This document shows, in pieces, positions 35,382 through 45,915 of a DNA stretch of 64,000 nucleotides. The stretch spans positions 150,746,881-150,810,880 of the forward strand of contig OZ024928.1 in NCBI GenBank assembly GCA_964017235.1, in the 5' to 3' direction. Position 1 is the first letter of the stretch, and every line of letters begins with the position of its first letter. The translations under genes were made by a program, and so were the position numbers. Under the pieces are notes generated by a model. It ran no database searches and was not told the origin of the DNA. It was given only the letters and a program-made list of their open reading frames with translations. This DNA is from Sabellastarte sp. h YS-2021 (Eukaryota > Annelida > Polychaeta > Sabellida > Sabellidae).

Positions 35382-37132
35382 CGCTTGGTTATATACATTT
35401 CATATTGAGACCATGAAGTTTCACATCCACACACCTACATCAAGGTAATTATATCCCCTTACAGAAACAGAAACATTCGCAATCAATATTATAATGGCTC
35501 TATATTCACTCGAAACAGTGTCTATTGATATTGCTGACTTCAAAAGCACTTTTTTAAAATTTAACTTTAAGGTATAGTAGTTATACAGACAGACAGTAAA
35601 TTCCTTAAATAAGGACAAACACATATTTACATTTGAAATGAAAAAACTATTAATAATTTTTACACTATATTTGAGAAATGACAGCTGAACATATAAATTA
35701 CATGCCATGCTTCCTAGGGCTGGGCATTGTCAGCTTAATTTAGTTTACGTGGAGGAACATTTTATTAAGGCAAGGGCAATGTCTTTTCTTAGTGTTAACA
35801 CTCTACCAAAACAGACCGAGCACCTAAAAAAGTGTTTACAATATATAAAGGCTAGCAACTGCAATCACTATTACACAATACTAATTTATACACTTTGTAC
35901 TGATACAGGCAAATAGAATTTTAATAGAGCCCACCGTTTAATTGTATCCATTAAATGTATGGTATAATTTTTTTTAACTAAAGTGGGAAAGAGCTCAAAG
36001 TACTGTCAGTTTTTGACAAATGGTTGCAATGGTACTATCACTTAAAAGGGTAGCAAGTATACCCGCATACGGGTGTATTTAAATTATAAAAGGTACTCAA
36101 TTTTCATCAGAACAAAGGTACAAATGCACAATGATGTGTTCAAATAATAAAACAAGATATTTTGTTGTTGTCGGTCAGAAAGTAGAACACTAGATAATAT
36201 ATGGTTCCACAGTTTCAGTCTATGTCTGAAATGTAGACTATACGCTAACCTATTTGTGTAAAGATAAACTGTTAATCTCTAATTGTCTGTCAGTGTGAAA
36301 AACTGAACACAGAAAGTATCTTTACAATAGTGTAACAGTATCGAATCAGCTCATATACATGAATATATTAGCAGGGACACAGAAAAAAAGAGCAACACTG
36401 TTTTCTTGTCAGTTTCCATGGTTTTGAGAACCGAGATCGGACAGTCTACTCAACTCAAAACAGGACTGAGATTTGGTATTTTCATTTAAAAAAAAAACAC
36501 CCGCTGTAGGTATGGACATACCCAAAAAAGGTACTACCTATTAGTGTGACTTCTATGACATTGGTACAAATAGTCTTAATATTGTTCTATTTTTTAACAC
36601 AGGCTGTTTTTTTTGTCAGTTTACATAGTTTAGAGAAGCAAATGTACTGATAGTCTACTAACCTCAAAAGAGATTGAGATTTGATATGTTGATTATAAGT
36701 TCAACTGAAAAAATGCTCTAGGGATGGGCTTACCAATTGAAATAACCTCACTAGTATCGTAGCTTTTGTAACAGTGGTACAGATAGTCAATAGTTTTCAT
36801 AGTTTAGAGAAGCCAATGCTCTAATAGTCTACTAACCTCAAAAGAGACTAAGATTTGATATGTTAAATTGTAAGTTCAACTTGAAAATACTCTAGGCATG
36901 GGCATACCAAAAGAAATATCCCAACTAGTAACGTGACTTTTGTAACCGTGATACAAATAGTCAATAGTCAAATAGTTAATGTTATTTTTAACACACTCAA
37001 AATACACATGCTATAGTCTGTATTTTCAAAAACTTTGTTACTGCTAGATTATGCCCCCTAAGGGGATGAAAGATATCCAAGCACTGAATAACAACATACA
37101 ATATACCTAGTAATGTGACTTCTGAAACAGTA
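35382..37132 (-). promoter_or_regulatory. LINE 5' region with tandem monomers
   Basis: The start of one block, CATAGTTTAGAGAAGC followed by TAGTCTACTAACCTCAAAAG, recurs at 36624 and 36798 (174 bp apart), with a diverged copy at 36417. By analogy with rodent L1 5' monomers these could carry the promoter; that is inference. The largest frame here (95 codons) shows no known ORF1 motif. Confidence 0.5.
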
Positions 37133-37905
37133 GTCAAACTGGGGTCATAAAATAGCTGATTTTGAGTTTTTGCCTTATATCTCCTTTATTGTTGCTTTTA
37201 TAGCTTCAGAATGTATTAAGAGGTATTGGGAAAGCATATATGGAGAGTCTAAATAGCCGGTCAGTTTTACCCCCCCCCGACCCCCCCTTATGGGTCAACC
37301 TGGGGTCATAAAATAGCCGATTTTGAGTTTTTGCCTTATATCTCCTTTATTTGTTGCTTTTAGATCTTCAGAATATATTAAGAGGTATTGAGAAAGAATA
37401 TGTCGAGAGTCTAAATAGCCGGTCAGTTTTACCCCCCTCCCCCCCCCCCCTCCCCCCCATGGGCCAAACTGGGGTCATAAATAGCTGCTTTGAAGTTTTT
37501 GCCTTATATCTCCTTTATCGTTGCTTTTATAGCTTCAGAATATATTAAGAGGTATTGAGAAAGAATATGTGGAGAATCTAAATACCCGGTCAGTTTTACC
37601 CCCCGACCCTCCCTTATGAGCCAAACTGGGGTCATAAATAGCTGCTTTGGAGTTTTTCCCTTATATCTCCTTTATCGTTGCTTTTATAGCTTCAGAATGT
37701 ATTAAGAGGTATTGGGAAAGCATATGTGGAGAATCTAAATAGCCGGTCAGTTTTATCCCCCGACCCCCCTTTATGGGTCAAACTGGGGTCATAAAATAGT
37801 TGCTTTGGAGTTTTGCCTTATATCTCCTTTATTGTAGCTTTTAGACCTTCAGAGTGTATTAAGAGGTATTGTGAAAGCATACGGTGCAGCTTTGTGCATT
37901 CTTAG
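37133..37905. repeat. 157-bp tandem array, right part
   Basis: Five units in the same order as 30185-31372, including the CCCCCCTCCCC-type tract and the terminal GCATACGGTGCAGCTTTGTG block (37879). It is a duplicated copy of the sequence left of the LINE. Confidence 0.9.
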
Positions 37906-38376
37906 CTTTACAGCATGCTTATTAAAACCACAAAGCATTTTAAACTTTAAGGGACGCTTCGCTTTTGTTAGCAAAAGCATTCCTCTAGTTTATATAGTGC
38001 CAAATACATGTGTGAACATCCTGTAAAATGATGGCTTTCCAGGAGAGTAGCCAACAAGGAGGTCAGTACCAAGAAAGGGATTCACCAGGGAGACAAAGTA
38101 CTGATATTTTGCTGTACAGAATTTAAACAAGCTTGCTCTTTTTATTTGGGTACAGAATTTAGAAAAGAGCACTCTTTTTAGTTTTCTTTAAAGTTACAGT
38201 TTTCTAATTATTCCAGTATGAATAATTGACTTTAATTTGTTCCAAAAAAGGTCTATAATTTAATTTGTCATTTAATATTAATAAAAAATTGCTTTTCATG
38301 GAGTACCTGATTTTCATGCAATACTGTATCTCTGATTGGAAAGGGGTTAATATTGTGTCGTGTTTCTCACAACTAG
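37906..38376. other. 3' part of aftiphilin intron 1
   Basis: Unique AT-rich sequence. One small hairpin, GCTTTTG-TTAG-CAAAAGC, lies just after GGGACGCTTC and may be a degraded repeat terminus. It ends in the acceptor TTTCTCACAACTAG. Confidence 0.5.
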
Positions 38377-38550
38377 CCTGCAGATGATGACACAGGCTGG
38401 TGTTCCTTTGCTACAGAGAATACAGGGCAGCTTGAGCCAGATGATAACTGGGCTGCCTTTAGTGAGCCCACAGCCCCGAGATTTGAACTAAAGGATGATG
38501 ATGCTGAGGACACTGAAAGGCCTGACAGTTCTAGCGAGAGAATGCAAGAG
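38377..38550 (+). CDS. AFTPH: Aftiphilin exon 2 (58 codons)
   Basis: The acceptor is AACTAG (or the nearby GCAG, both in phase 0) and the donor is GAG followed by GTAATT. The peptide is acidic and carries DNWAAF, a WxxF adaptor-ear motif, plus TGWCSF. Joined to exon 1 it keeps frame. An alternative acceptor at 38384 would drop two residues. A family E repeat starts only 34 bp past the donor. Confidence 0.8.
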
Positions 38551-38584
38551 GTAATTTCACTGCTTGGGAACTGTTTTTTTTTTT

Positions 38585-39215
38585 TACCCCACAGCCTTTA
38601 GGGGCTGTCGGGGTACTGTTTTCAACCATGGTGTCCGGATGGGCGGGCGACGGGAAAAGTTTGTCTGGGCTGTATCTCAGAACTGTAAGGTGTAGGATGT
38701 TAATACTTGGTAGGGACATTGGTTGGGGGGTGTAGGTTTGCAGCGTCATGGTGTGACCTTGATTTGACCTTTGACCGTGCCGTTATGACCTTGACCTGTA
38801 AAATCTTATCTGGCCTATATTTCAGAAACCGTAAGATGTAGGAAGTTGATACTTGGTACAGACATTGGTTAGGGGGTGTAGGTGTGCAATGTCATGGTGT
38901 GACTTTGATTTGTCCTTTGACCTTGCCATAGTGACCTTGACCTATAAATCTTTTCTGGGCTATATCTTGGAAACCGTAAGGTGTAGGAAGTTGATACTTG
39001 GTAGGGACATTGGTTTGGAGGTGTAGGTGTGCAACGTCATGGTGTGACCGTGATTTGACTTTTGACCTTGCCATGGTGACCTTAAATTATAAAATTTTGT
39101 CTGGGCTTTATCTCGGAAATTGTAAGGTGTAGGAAGTTGGTACTTGGTAGGGACATTGGTTAGGGCATGTAGATGTGCAAATTCATGGTGGGATATTGAT
39201 TTGACCTTTGACCTT
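38585..39215 (+). mobile_element. Family E copy, 3'-truncated
   Basis: It has the hairpin TACCCCACAGCC then GGCTGTCGGGGTA (38585-38615), the GGATGGGCGGGCG block, and about four 146-bp monomers with GACCTTGATTTGACC. It lacks the unique 3' part and terminal block of the two full copies. Confidence 0.75.
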
Positions 39216-39372
39216 GTGTAGGTGTGCAGGGTGGTGTGACCTTTAACTTTGGCTCTACCAAAGTGTGTGCACCTGCCATACTTGAGACATACTTGTGTAG
39301 GTGTTCATCATGGTGTGAACTTTAACTTTGGCTCAACCAAAGTGTGTGCACCTGTCATACTTGAGACATGTT
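39216..39372. repeat. 79-bp direct repeat, two copies
   Basis: GTGTAGGTGT then CTTTAACTTTGGCTC, ACCAAAGTGTGTGCACCTG and CATACTTGAGACAT occur twice, at about 39216 and 39295. Confidence 0.8.
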
Positions 39373-39414
39373 CCTTTTATGACAAAGATCTCTTATGGAT
39401 TGCTGAAACTGATT

Positions 39415-39620
39415 ATTAAGTGTCCCTCGCTTGTATATAGGAGAAGCTACTCTGCCGGATTTGGCTGATCCGCATTTTCTTTTCGCAATAGCTTCGCAGC
39501 CATAAGGCGGATTCTTATCATATTTGGCAGGTGTATAGAGTAGCCCTGGGAAATTTTTCTGAATATGCTGCAATGACATTTTCACCAATCAGAGAGGTCA
39601 CATGACTAAAAATGCGTTTT
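39415..39620 (+). mobile_element. Family I repeat, copy 2
   Basis: It shares ATTAAG-GTCCCT, CATATTTGGCAG-TGTAT, GGGAAATTTTTCTG and GGTCACATGACTAAAAA with 26391-26590. The head hairpin is degraded. Confidence 0.6.
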
Positions 39621-39976
39621 GTGAAAGGGTGTCCTTGTCCGGATGATAACTTACGAAGTATTTTATGTATCAACCTAAAATTTAGCAAATACCTTCCTCA
39701 TATAAAGATCTGGGCGACATTAAATTTTGCGAGGCATAGCTTAAGAAATGAGTGAGAAATTGTTGATTAATTAAGCATTAACAATTTTCTCAATGAGTAA
39801 AACACAAAACTGCTTGTATCTCCTTAACCGTGCGAGATAGAACGATTTCGTTTCGATTTTCTTCACTTTACCAGCAATTCCACATTTTATTGTAGCTAGA
39901 ATTGTTTAAATCTGCTGCACCATACTTTAAGCTGGTGTAGGCTTAAATGTGAATAGCTAGATTTAGTACTCATTTT

Positions 39977-41848
39977 TACCCCACAGCCCTTAATGGCTGT
40001 TGGGGTATTGTTTTCACCCATGGTGTCCGGATGGGTGGGCAGGTGGGTGGGCGGCGGGAAATAGTTTGTCCGGGCTGTATCTCAGAAACCGTAAGGTGTA
40101 GGAAGTTGATACTTGGTTAGGGGGTGTAGCTGTGCAACGTCATGGTCTGACCTTGATTTGACCTTTGACCTTGCCATAGTGACCTTGAGTTTGAAAATCT
40201 TGTCCGGGCTATATCTCGGAAACTGTAAGGTGTAGGAAGTTGATACGTGGTAGGGACATTGGTTAGGGGGTGTAGTTGTGCAACGTCATAGTCTGACCTT
40301 GATTTGACCTTTGACCTTGCCGTAGTGACCTTGACCTATAAAATCTTGTCCGGGCTATATCTCGGAAACCATAAGGTGTAGGAAGTTGATACTTGGTAGG
40401 GATATTGGTTAGGGGGTGTAGGTGTGCAACGTCATGGTCTGACCTTGATTTGACCTTTGACCTTGCCGCAGTGACCTTGACCTATAAAATGGTGTCCGGG
40501 CTATATCTCGGAAACTGTAAGGCTTGGGAAGTTGATATTTGGTAGGGACATTGGTTAGGGGGTGTAGGTGTGCAACGTCATGGTGTGACCTTGATTTGAC
40601 CTTTGACCTTGCCGTAGTGACCTTGACCTATAAAATGGTGTCCGGGCTATATCTCAGAAACCGTAAGGTGTAGGAAGTTGATACGTGGTACGGATATTGG
40701 TTAGGGGGTATAGGTGTGCAACGTCATGGTGTGACCTTGATTTGACCTGTGACCTTGCCGTAGTGGCCTTGACCTATAAAATGTTGTCCAGGCTATATCT
40801 CAGAAACCGTAAGGTGTAGGAAGTTGATACTTGGTAGGGATATTGCTTAGGGGGTGTAGGTGTGCAGCGTCATGGTCTGATCTTGATTTGACCTTTGACC
40901 TTGCCGTAGTGACCTTGACCTATAAAATGTTGGCTGGGCTATATCTCAGAAACCGTAAGGAGTAGGAAGTTGATACTTGGTAGGGATATTGATTAGGGGG
41001 TGTAGGTGTGCAACGTCATGGTCTGACCTTGATTTGACCTTTAACCTTGCTGTAGTGACCTTGACCTATAAAATATTGTCCGGGCTTTATCTCGGAAACT
41101 GTTAGGTGCAGGAAGTTGATATTTGGTAGAGACATTGGCTAGGGGGTGTAGGTGTGCAGCATCATGGTGTGACCTTGATTTGACCTTTGACCTTGCCATA
41201 GTGACCTTGACCTATAAAATCATCAGGGCTGTATCTCGGAAACCGTAAGGTGTAGGAAGTTGATACTTGGTAGGAACATTGGTTATTGGCTATAGGTGTG
41301 TATTATCATGGTGTGACCTTAATTTGACCTTTTACCTTGCCATAGTGACCTTGACCTTTAAAATCTTGTTGCACCTTTGGGTCTGTCTTTTGATGCAGAT
41401 TAAGCAAAAGTCATATTAGAATTTATTAAGAATTTTACTTTCATAACTTCCCATTGTAAGAGATAGAATTTCATCAAGTGAGCCGCAGATTTTACTCCAC
41501 ACATAAGCATTCATTAAATGTATTAACACTTCTGTATGCATGGTAATATTCAAACCATCTAAACCATAATTCGGAAATGCAGATGTATATAAAGAGTGTT
41601 GAATTTTAGTTTACTGATTAATGCTGTCATCTTGTCATTGAATTATCTTGTTTTAATACTTCATCTTTATACGCATTATCTTTCTTTTAAACATTATTTC
41701 TCCATTTAAACATTGTTTGGGCCTTTATATAACTGACAGTGCTCTGAAAGTATCCTGAAGTTTGTACTGGTACAGTACTTCTATATCTCATGGTGTTGAA
41801 AATATTTCCCAAGGCTGTGGGGTACGGGCATCTCTGATGCTATTTTTT
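39977..41848 (+). mobile_element. Family E element, copy 2 (complete)
   Basis: The head hairpin is TACCCCACAGCCC then GGCTGTTGGGGTA (39977-40007). About nine 146-bp monomers follow, then the same roughly 490-bp 3' part as copy 1. The arm echo GGCTGTGGGGTA (41813-41824) and GGGCATCTCTGATGC before a T-run close it. It lies between aftiphilin exons 2 and 3. Identical ends with different monomer number show array expansion or contraction within one element type. Confidence 0.8.
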
Positions 41849-41963
41849 AAACCAATTTGCCCAGCTTTTGCAAATATTTAGATCATATCACCAGTGGAAT
41901 GTGATTATAAATGGCCAATTGTGATGTTTTCTTGTTATGTATTGGTGCACCTTATTTTTACAG

Positions 41964-42059
41964 GATGACTTTGGTGACTTTGAAAGTCAGAGTGCAGAAG
42001 ATGACTTTGGAGACTTTTCAAGCAAAACAGAACAAATATCAACAAACATGTCTAGTCAG
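41964..42059 (+). CDS. AFTPH: Aftiphilin exon 3 (32 codons)
   Basis: The acceptor is TTTTTACAG and the donor is CAG followed by GTAAGA, phase 0 at both ends. The peptide holds two DDFGDF repeats, each giving an FGDF gamma-ear motif. These acidic-phenylalanine motifs match the N-terminal one at residues 24-28 and support the aftiphilin identity. Confidence 0.85.
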
Positions 42060-42249
42060 GTAAGAATATGCTATAGCCAAGCTTTTCTTTAGAATAGTTT
42101 GATACGTGCAATTTAACTTTTTCTTGGGTCAGTTAAGACTTATCCAATATGCAGTCTGTTATTCCTTGTTCTAAACAAAGTAATATATATTGAAAAAAAA
42201 CATACATAACTTTATAAAAAAAGAATGACATCACATGGTATTAGATTGA

Positions 42250-43072
42250 TGTGTCCGTCTGTCTGTCCGTCCACATTTTCGTTTCCGGACTCTAACTCAA
42301 AAACGCTTTGTCCAATCGAACTCAAACTTGACAGGGACATACATCACCATCATAGCTAGGTTCCTTTCGAAAATGGTGTAATTCCGTCCGTTCATTTGTC
42401 CGGTTTTTGTCCGTCTGTCGGTCCACATTTTCGTTTCCGGACTCTAACTCAAAAACGCTTTGCCCAATCGAATTCAAACTTGACAGGGACATACATCACC
42501 ATCATAGCTAGGTTCCTTTCGAAATTGGTGTTATTCCGTCTGTTCGTTTGTCTGTTTTTTTGTTTCTTTGTCTGTCTGTCAACATTTCCGTTTCCGGACT
42601 CTAACTCAAAAACACTTTGTTCAATCGAATTCAAACATGACAGGGAGATAGATCACCATCATAGCTAGGTTCCTTTCGAAAGTGGTGTAATTCCGTCCGT
42701 TCGTTTGTCTGTTTTTTGTCCATTTGTCTGTCAACATTTCCGTTACCGGACTCTAACTCGAAAACGCTTTGTGCAATCGAATTCAAACTTGACAGGGAGA
42801 TAGATCACCATCATAGCTAAGTTGCTTTCGAAATTGGTGTAACTCTGTCTGTCCGTTTGTCTGTGGGTCAACATTTTCATTTCCGGACTCTTGCTCAAAA
42901 ATGCTTTGTCCAATCTAATTCAAACTTGACAGGGAGATAGATCATCATAGCTAGGTTGCTTTCGAAAGTGGTGTACTTCCGTCTGTTTGTTTGTCCGTTT
43001 TTTGTCCGTTTTTTCTGTCCGTCAATATTTCCTGCGCAACCCGCCTTTTGGGGCATCTCTGACCCTCTTGTT
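42250..43072 (+). mobile_element. Pearl-like tandem element with GTCY microsatellite, family K
   Basis: Five 147-157-bp monomers each have TTTCCGGACTCTAACTCAAA, CTTTGTCCAATCGAATTCAA, TTGACAGGGA and ATAGCTAGGTTCCTTTCGAA, then a (GTCY)n-type tract such as GTCCGTCTGTCTGTCC. The 3' end is GGGGCATCTCTGACCCTCTTGTT. A tandem core plus GTCY (the complement of ACRG) microsatellite is the published hallmark of bivalve pearl elements. A head hairpin is not evident. Confidence 0.75.
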
Positions 43073-43141
43073 AACTCTTTTGTAGTGAATTTTTAGGATC
43101 AAGTAGGTAGCACTTAACACTTGTGTGTACATGAATTACAG

Positions 43142-43293
43142 AAACCCATGGGTGCTACATGGTTGAGTTGTTTTCCACGGTTTGACAAAAATGGCAATGA
43201 GGAAGCAGAGTTTAAAGATGTCCACATGTTGGAAAGTGTGGCCGAGGAAAAGGTCACCAAGTACACAATTACCACTGAAGGAAATACTGAATG
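43142..43293 (+). CDS. AFTPH: Aftiphilin exon 4
   Basis: The acceptor is ATGAATTACAG and the donor is ATG followed by GTTAGT. It has 152 bases, leaving two bases (TG) that exon 5 completes. The peptide runs from KPMGATWLSCFPRF to TTEGNTE. A basic/aromatic segment here precedes the conserved clathrin-binding-box region. Confidence 0.75.
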
Positions 43294-43706
43294 GTTAGTG
43301 ATAATCACACAGGCAAATATCAAGCAAAAATAGTGTTCAAAATACAGTGGTCAGTGAAGTAAGGTACACAGACCATTGTGTAAATGTTTACAGGTTTTAA
43401 GCAATAGCATATAAAGTATACATGTGTAAACCACCTGACTTAAAAAGCTTTTTCTGGATTGAAAGATTATATAAAGAAGATATTGTCATGATTTGAAAAT
43501 GCCAAATTTAAAGATTTTATAAATGTGAAGTCTTTAAAAGTGACTGAAGATTACATCGTTTTCAAATATTTAAAATTTCAAGTTATGCATGTGTGAAAAG
43601 TTAGTGGGTGAAAAACAAATATGCAATTCTAGTGCTTATCCATGTTTTGTGTATTGTTCTAAAAAAGGTGATAAAGTAATGGCTCTTGTTTTGTTTATAG
43701 GAGATA

Positions 43707-44413
43707 CAGTCTAACCCACTTATCCCGATCTCGGAAATATTGACTTCCTGTTTATCTCGAGGTTACACCCTCAGTCCCAACTCATTTAAACTAAAATATA
43801 TAAGAAAATTAAAGGTTATTTCGATGTGAAATGCTAGTATTTGTGTTTATATCGAGGCTATTTGCCATTTTACACACCAGTTTTCTTTATATATAGTCCG
43901 GTGGAAAGTGTTCATTGTAAGAAAAACAAACAAACGCATCTGGCGTGTGTTACAAAAGGCAATTTACCCAGTAAAGCTGAAAGTCAAACAATAATATGAC
44001 CATCTCTGAAGATTACATCTACTACCTGTAGCAATACTTTGAATGAGAAGCCAAATTGTTTTTTTTTCCTCCCCATTTCTCTCCGTACTGTAAACTTATT
44101 TACATAGAGATTATACGAGAGATTACGGTGTAGGTTTCAACTACTACACTTGTGATGCAGGTTTTCTTGGATATTCATGAAGGAATACATTAAATTAAAG
44201 GTATTTACTAGTTCATTTACTATATACCCCACAGACATTGCTTAAAACAACATCTTCCAGCTATTTGGCTAATATCATTCATTATCGCCCATACACTCGG
44301 TAGTTGTTTTGACAAGTTTAGTCTCTCAAAGGCTTGAATGGTTATTTCGACTTTTGGATAAGTCGAGGTTATTGGAATGGTCCCATAAAATTCGAGATAA
44401 TGAGGTTAGACTG
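43707..44413. mobile_element. 707-bp pogo/Tc1-type MITE in aftiphilin intron 4
   Basis: The ends CAGTCTAACCCACTTATCCC and, inverted, CAGTCTAACCTCATTATCTC match closely, with TA on both sides (43705-43706 and 44414-44415). Sub-terminal TTATCTCGAGG and TTATTTCGA blocks repeat inside. TA target and CAGT ends fit pogo-like elements. There is no transposase. Confidence 0.8.
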
Positions 44414-44540
44414 TATTTAATATTTGAAAGAATGTGATAGTAAAGTATAATCACACTACCAGTATATCATGACTTAAGTTATCACTATTTTGAATACTAT
44501 ATTATTTTCAGTCAGTGGTATTTAAATTTAATTCTTTCAG

Positions 44541-44676
44541 TGATATTGAAGTGGACATGAATCTGTGGAACTATTTGAAAGACATGGAGAATGCACGTGG
44601 CATCAAGTTCTCATGGAGTAATTCTAATGCCATGAACATGCTGTTAAAAGCTGTCAACATAGAGTGTCAGTCACTG
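44541..44676 (+). CDS. AFTPH: Aftiphilin exon 5, clathrin-binding-box region
   Basis: The acceptor is ATTCTTTCAG; its first base completes the split codon of exon 4. The donor is CTG followed by GTAAAA, phase 0. The peptide LWNYLKDMENARGIKFSW corresponds to the conserved W-x-Y/F-L-x-x-x-E segment of the aftiphilin clathrin-binding domain. The next part, NMLLKAVNIECQSL, also has the family's spacing. This exon and 46289-46456 are the strongest evidence for the gene name. Confidence 0.85.
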
Positions 44677-44872
44677 GTAAAATTGATTGTTTTGTCAGTT
44701 TAAATTTTCACTCTATACCTACTCTGTACTTTTAATGTAATGCTAGTATACCACATTTTGTTTTTCGCTTGAGACTAAAATAGTGACAACCACTTTCAAG
44801 TGACGAGAACCAGTTTTGAAAAATTTATTTATCCCCAATGCACAGCTCACATTGCTTGACAATAGGGATGGG

Positions 44873-45334
44873 TCGGTAGGCCCGGTGCCTTTCTATCGTT
44901 GGCATTTTACTGAAATACTGTGATGAGATTTTAAAACCGCAACTTCGCTTACCAACACATATAATGGAAGGAAGAGTTGAAACATTAGAAATATACCCAA
45001 AATCTGAAGAAATTGTAAGCTTTTATCCCATATTTTCATGCATTTGCAAACTTTTATAGTGAGCAAGTTAAACAGAAGTTAAGCAGACTTTATAACCTCA
45101 ATATCACTTGTCAACTTGGAAGGAAAACTTAAAATATTGAAAACATACCAGAAATCTGAAGGAGTTCGCTCATTTATCTTATATTTTGTGCATTTGGGGA
45201 CTTCTATTGCAATGCTGTTAAGTGGAAATATCCACATTTATTTGGGGTGTTCTAAAATGCAGAGTCCTGAAATTGTTACGGTTTTACATTGACGACCTCA
45301 CAATGGACGCATTTTTGGTACCGACCCACCCCTA
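44873..45334. mobile_element. 462-bp hAT-like MITE, old
   Basis: The ends TAGGGATGGGTCGGTA and, inverted, TAGGGGTGGGTCGGTA match 15 of 16. The flanking octamers CTTGACAA and CTTAATAG agree at 5 of 8, consistent with an eroded 8-bp target duplication. Confidence 0.7.
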
Positions 45335-45537
45335 CTTAATAGTATAAGAAAGGATGGTACTATTTTTAACTATTTAACAAAATACCTTGATAATAGTTAA
45401 CTATGATGTCTCTTGGCTTTAAAATATTTCATGGTCTCTTTTGCATTTATACATGTAGTTATGTCTCATGTAGGCATGTCTCTATTTTTCACCAGGACAA
45501 TTACTAAACCAAACAAAATACCAGATACCGTAAATTT

Positions 45538-45718
45538 CCAAAATAACGCCCAGGTTCAAATAAACGCCTGGTTCAAATTAACGCCTGGTACCAAGCACAC
45601 TGTTTACAATTATAACACTGTTTTTTGTATTTCAAAAGAACGCCTGGTTCAATTTAACGCCTGGTCTGATGCCATTTGAAAATAATTAACGCCCGGGCCT
45701 TATTTCGAAAAAATACGG
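45538..45718. mobile_element. 181-bp MITE with TA target duplication
   Basis: The ends CCGTAAATTT and, inverted, CCGTATTTTT, followed by AAATAA-GCCC on both sides, form imperfect inverted repeats. TA occurs at 45536-45537 and 45719-45720. Inside, ACGCCTGGTTCAAA repeats four times. It ends 15 bp before a splice acceptor. Confidence 0.75.
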
Positions 45719-45735
45719 TATTGTTTTGTTTTCAG

Positions 45736-45915
45736 CAGCCCAAATACCAGTTCATACTACAGGACTCAAAGCGCTATATGCCCCATTCGACTGTACAAGT
45801 ACAGTCCAACTCTCAAATTACTGAGATTCCCCTAACTGAAAGAAAGAGGCTCAAGGATGACCATTTATCAACGTCCTTGAGGTTCTTTAACCTGCCTGTT
45901 GTTGTTAAATTGTAA
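45736..45915 (+). CDS. Possible alternative terminal exon of aftiphilin
   Basis: The acceptor TTGTTTTGTTTTCAG is strong and the exon is in phase 0 with exon 5. It would add about 59 residues (starting QPKYQFILQDSKRYMPHS) and then stop at TAA. I do not recognise the peptide. Using it would remove the conserved MPVYASGLG segment of the next exon. It could be a real truncated isoform, a cassette that triggers mRNA decay, or a chance frame. The adjacent MITE supplies the sequence just upstream. Confidence 0.35.
   Translation, partial: QPKYQFILQDSKRYMPHSTVQVQSNSQITEIPLTERKRLKDDHLSTSLRFFNLPVVVKL

Larger units (their letters stand above)
31387..37132 (-). mobile_element. LINE (L1/Tx1-like) inserted in the 157-bp array, antisense to aftiphilin
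   Basis: Read on the minus strand: a 5' region with tandem monomers (37132-35382), one long ORF (35381-31578), a short 3' UTR and a poly-A tail of about 30 bases (the T-run at 31387-31416). The 5' limit is placed where the 157-bp array resumes. No target-site duplication flanks it. No ORF1 of normal size is present upstream of the large ORF. Confidence 0.85.

Noticed and set aside
35421..35708. 95-codon minus-strand frame upstream of the LINE ORF2 as ORF1
   Set aside because: Too short, with no zinc-finger, coiled-coil or RRM signal; treated as 5' UTR.
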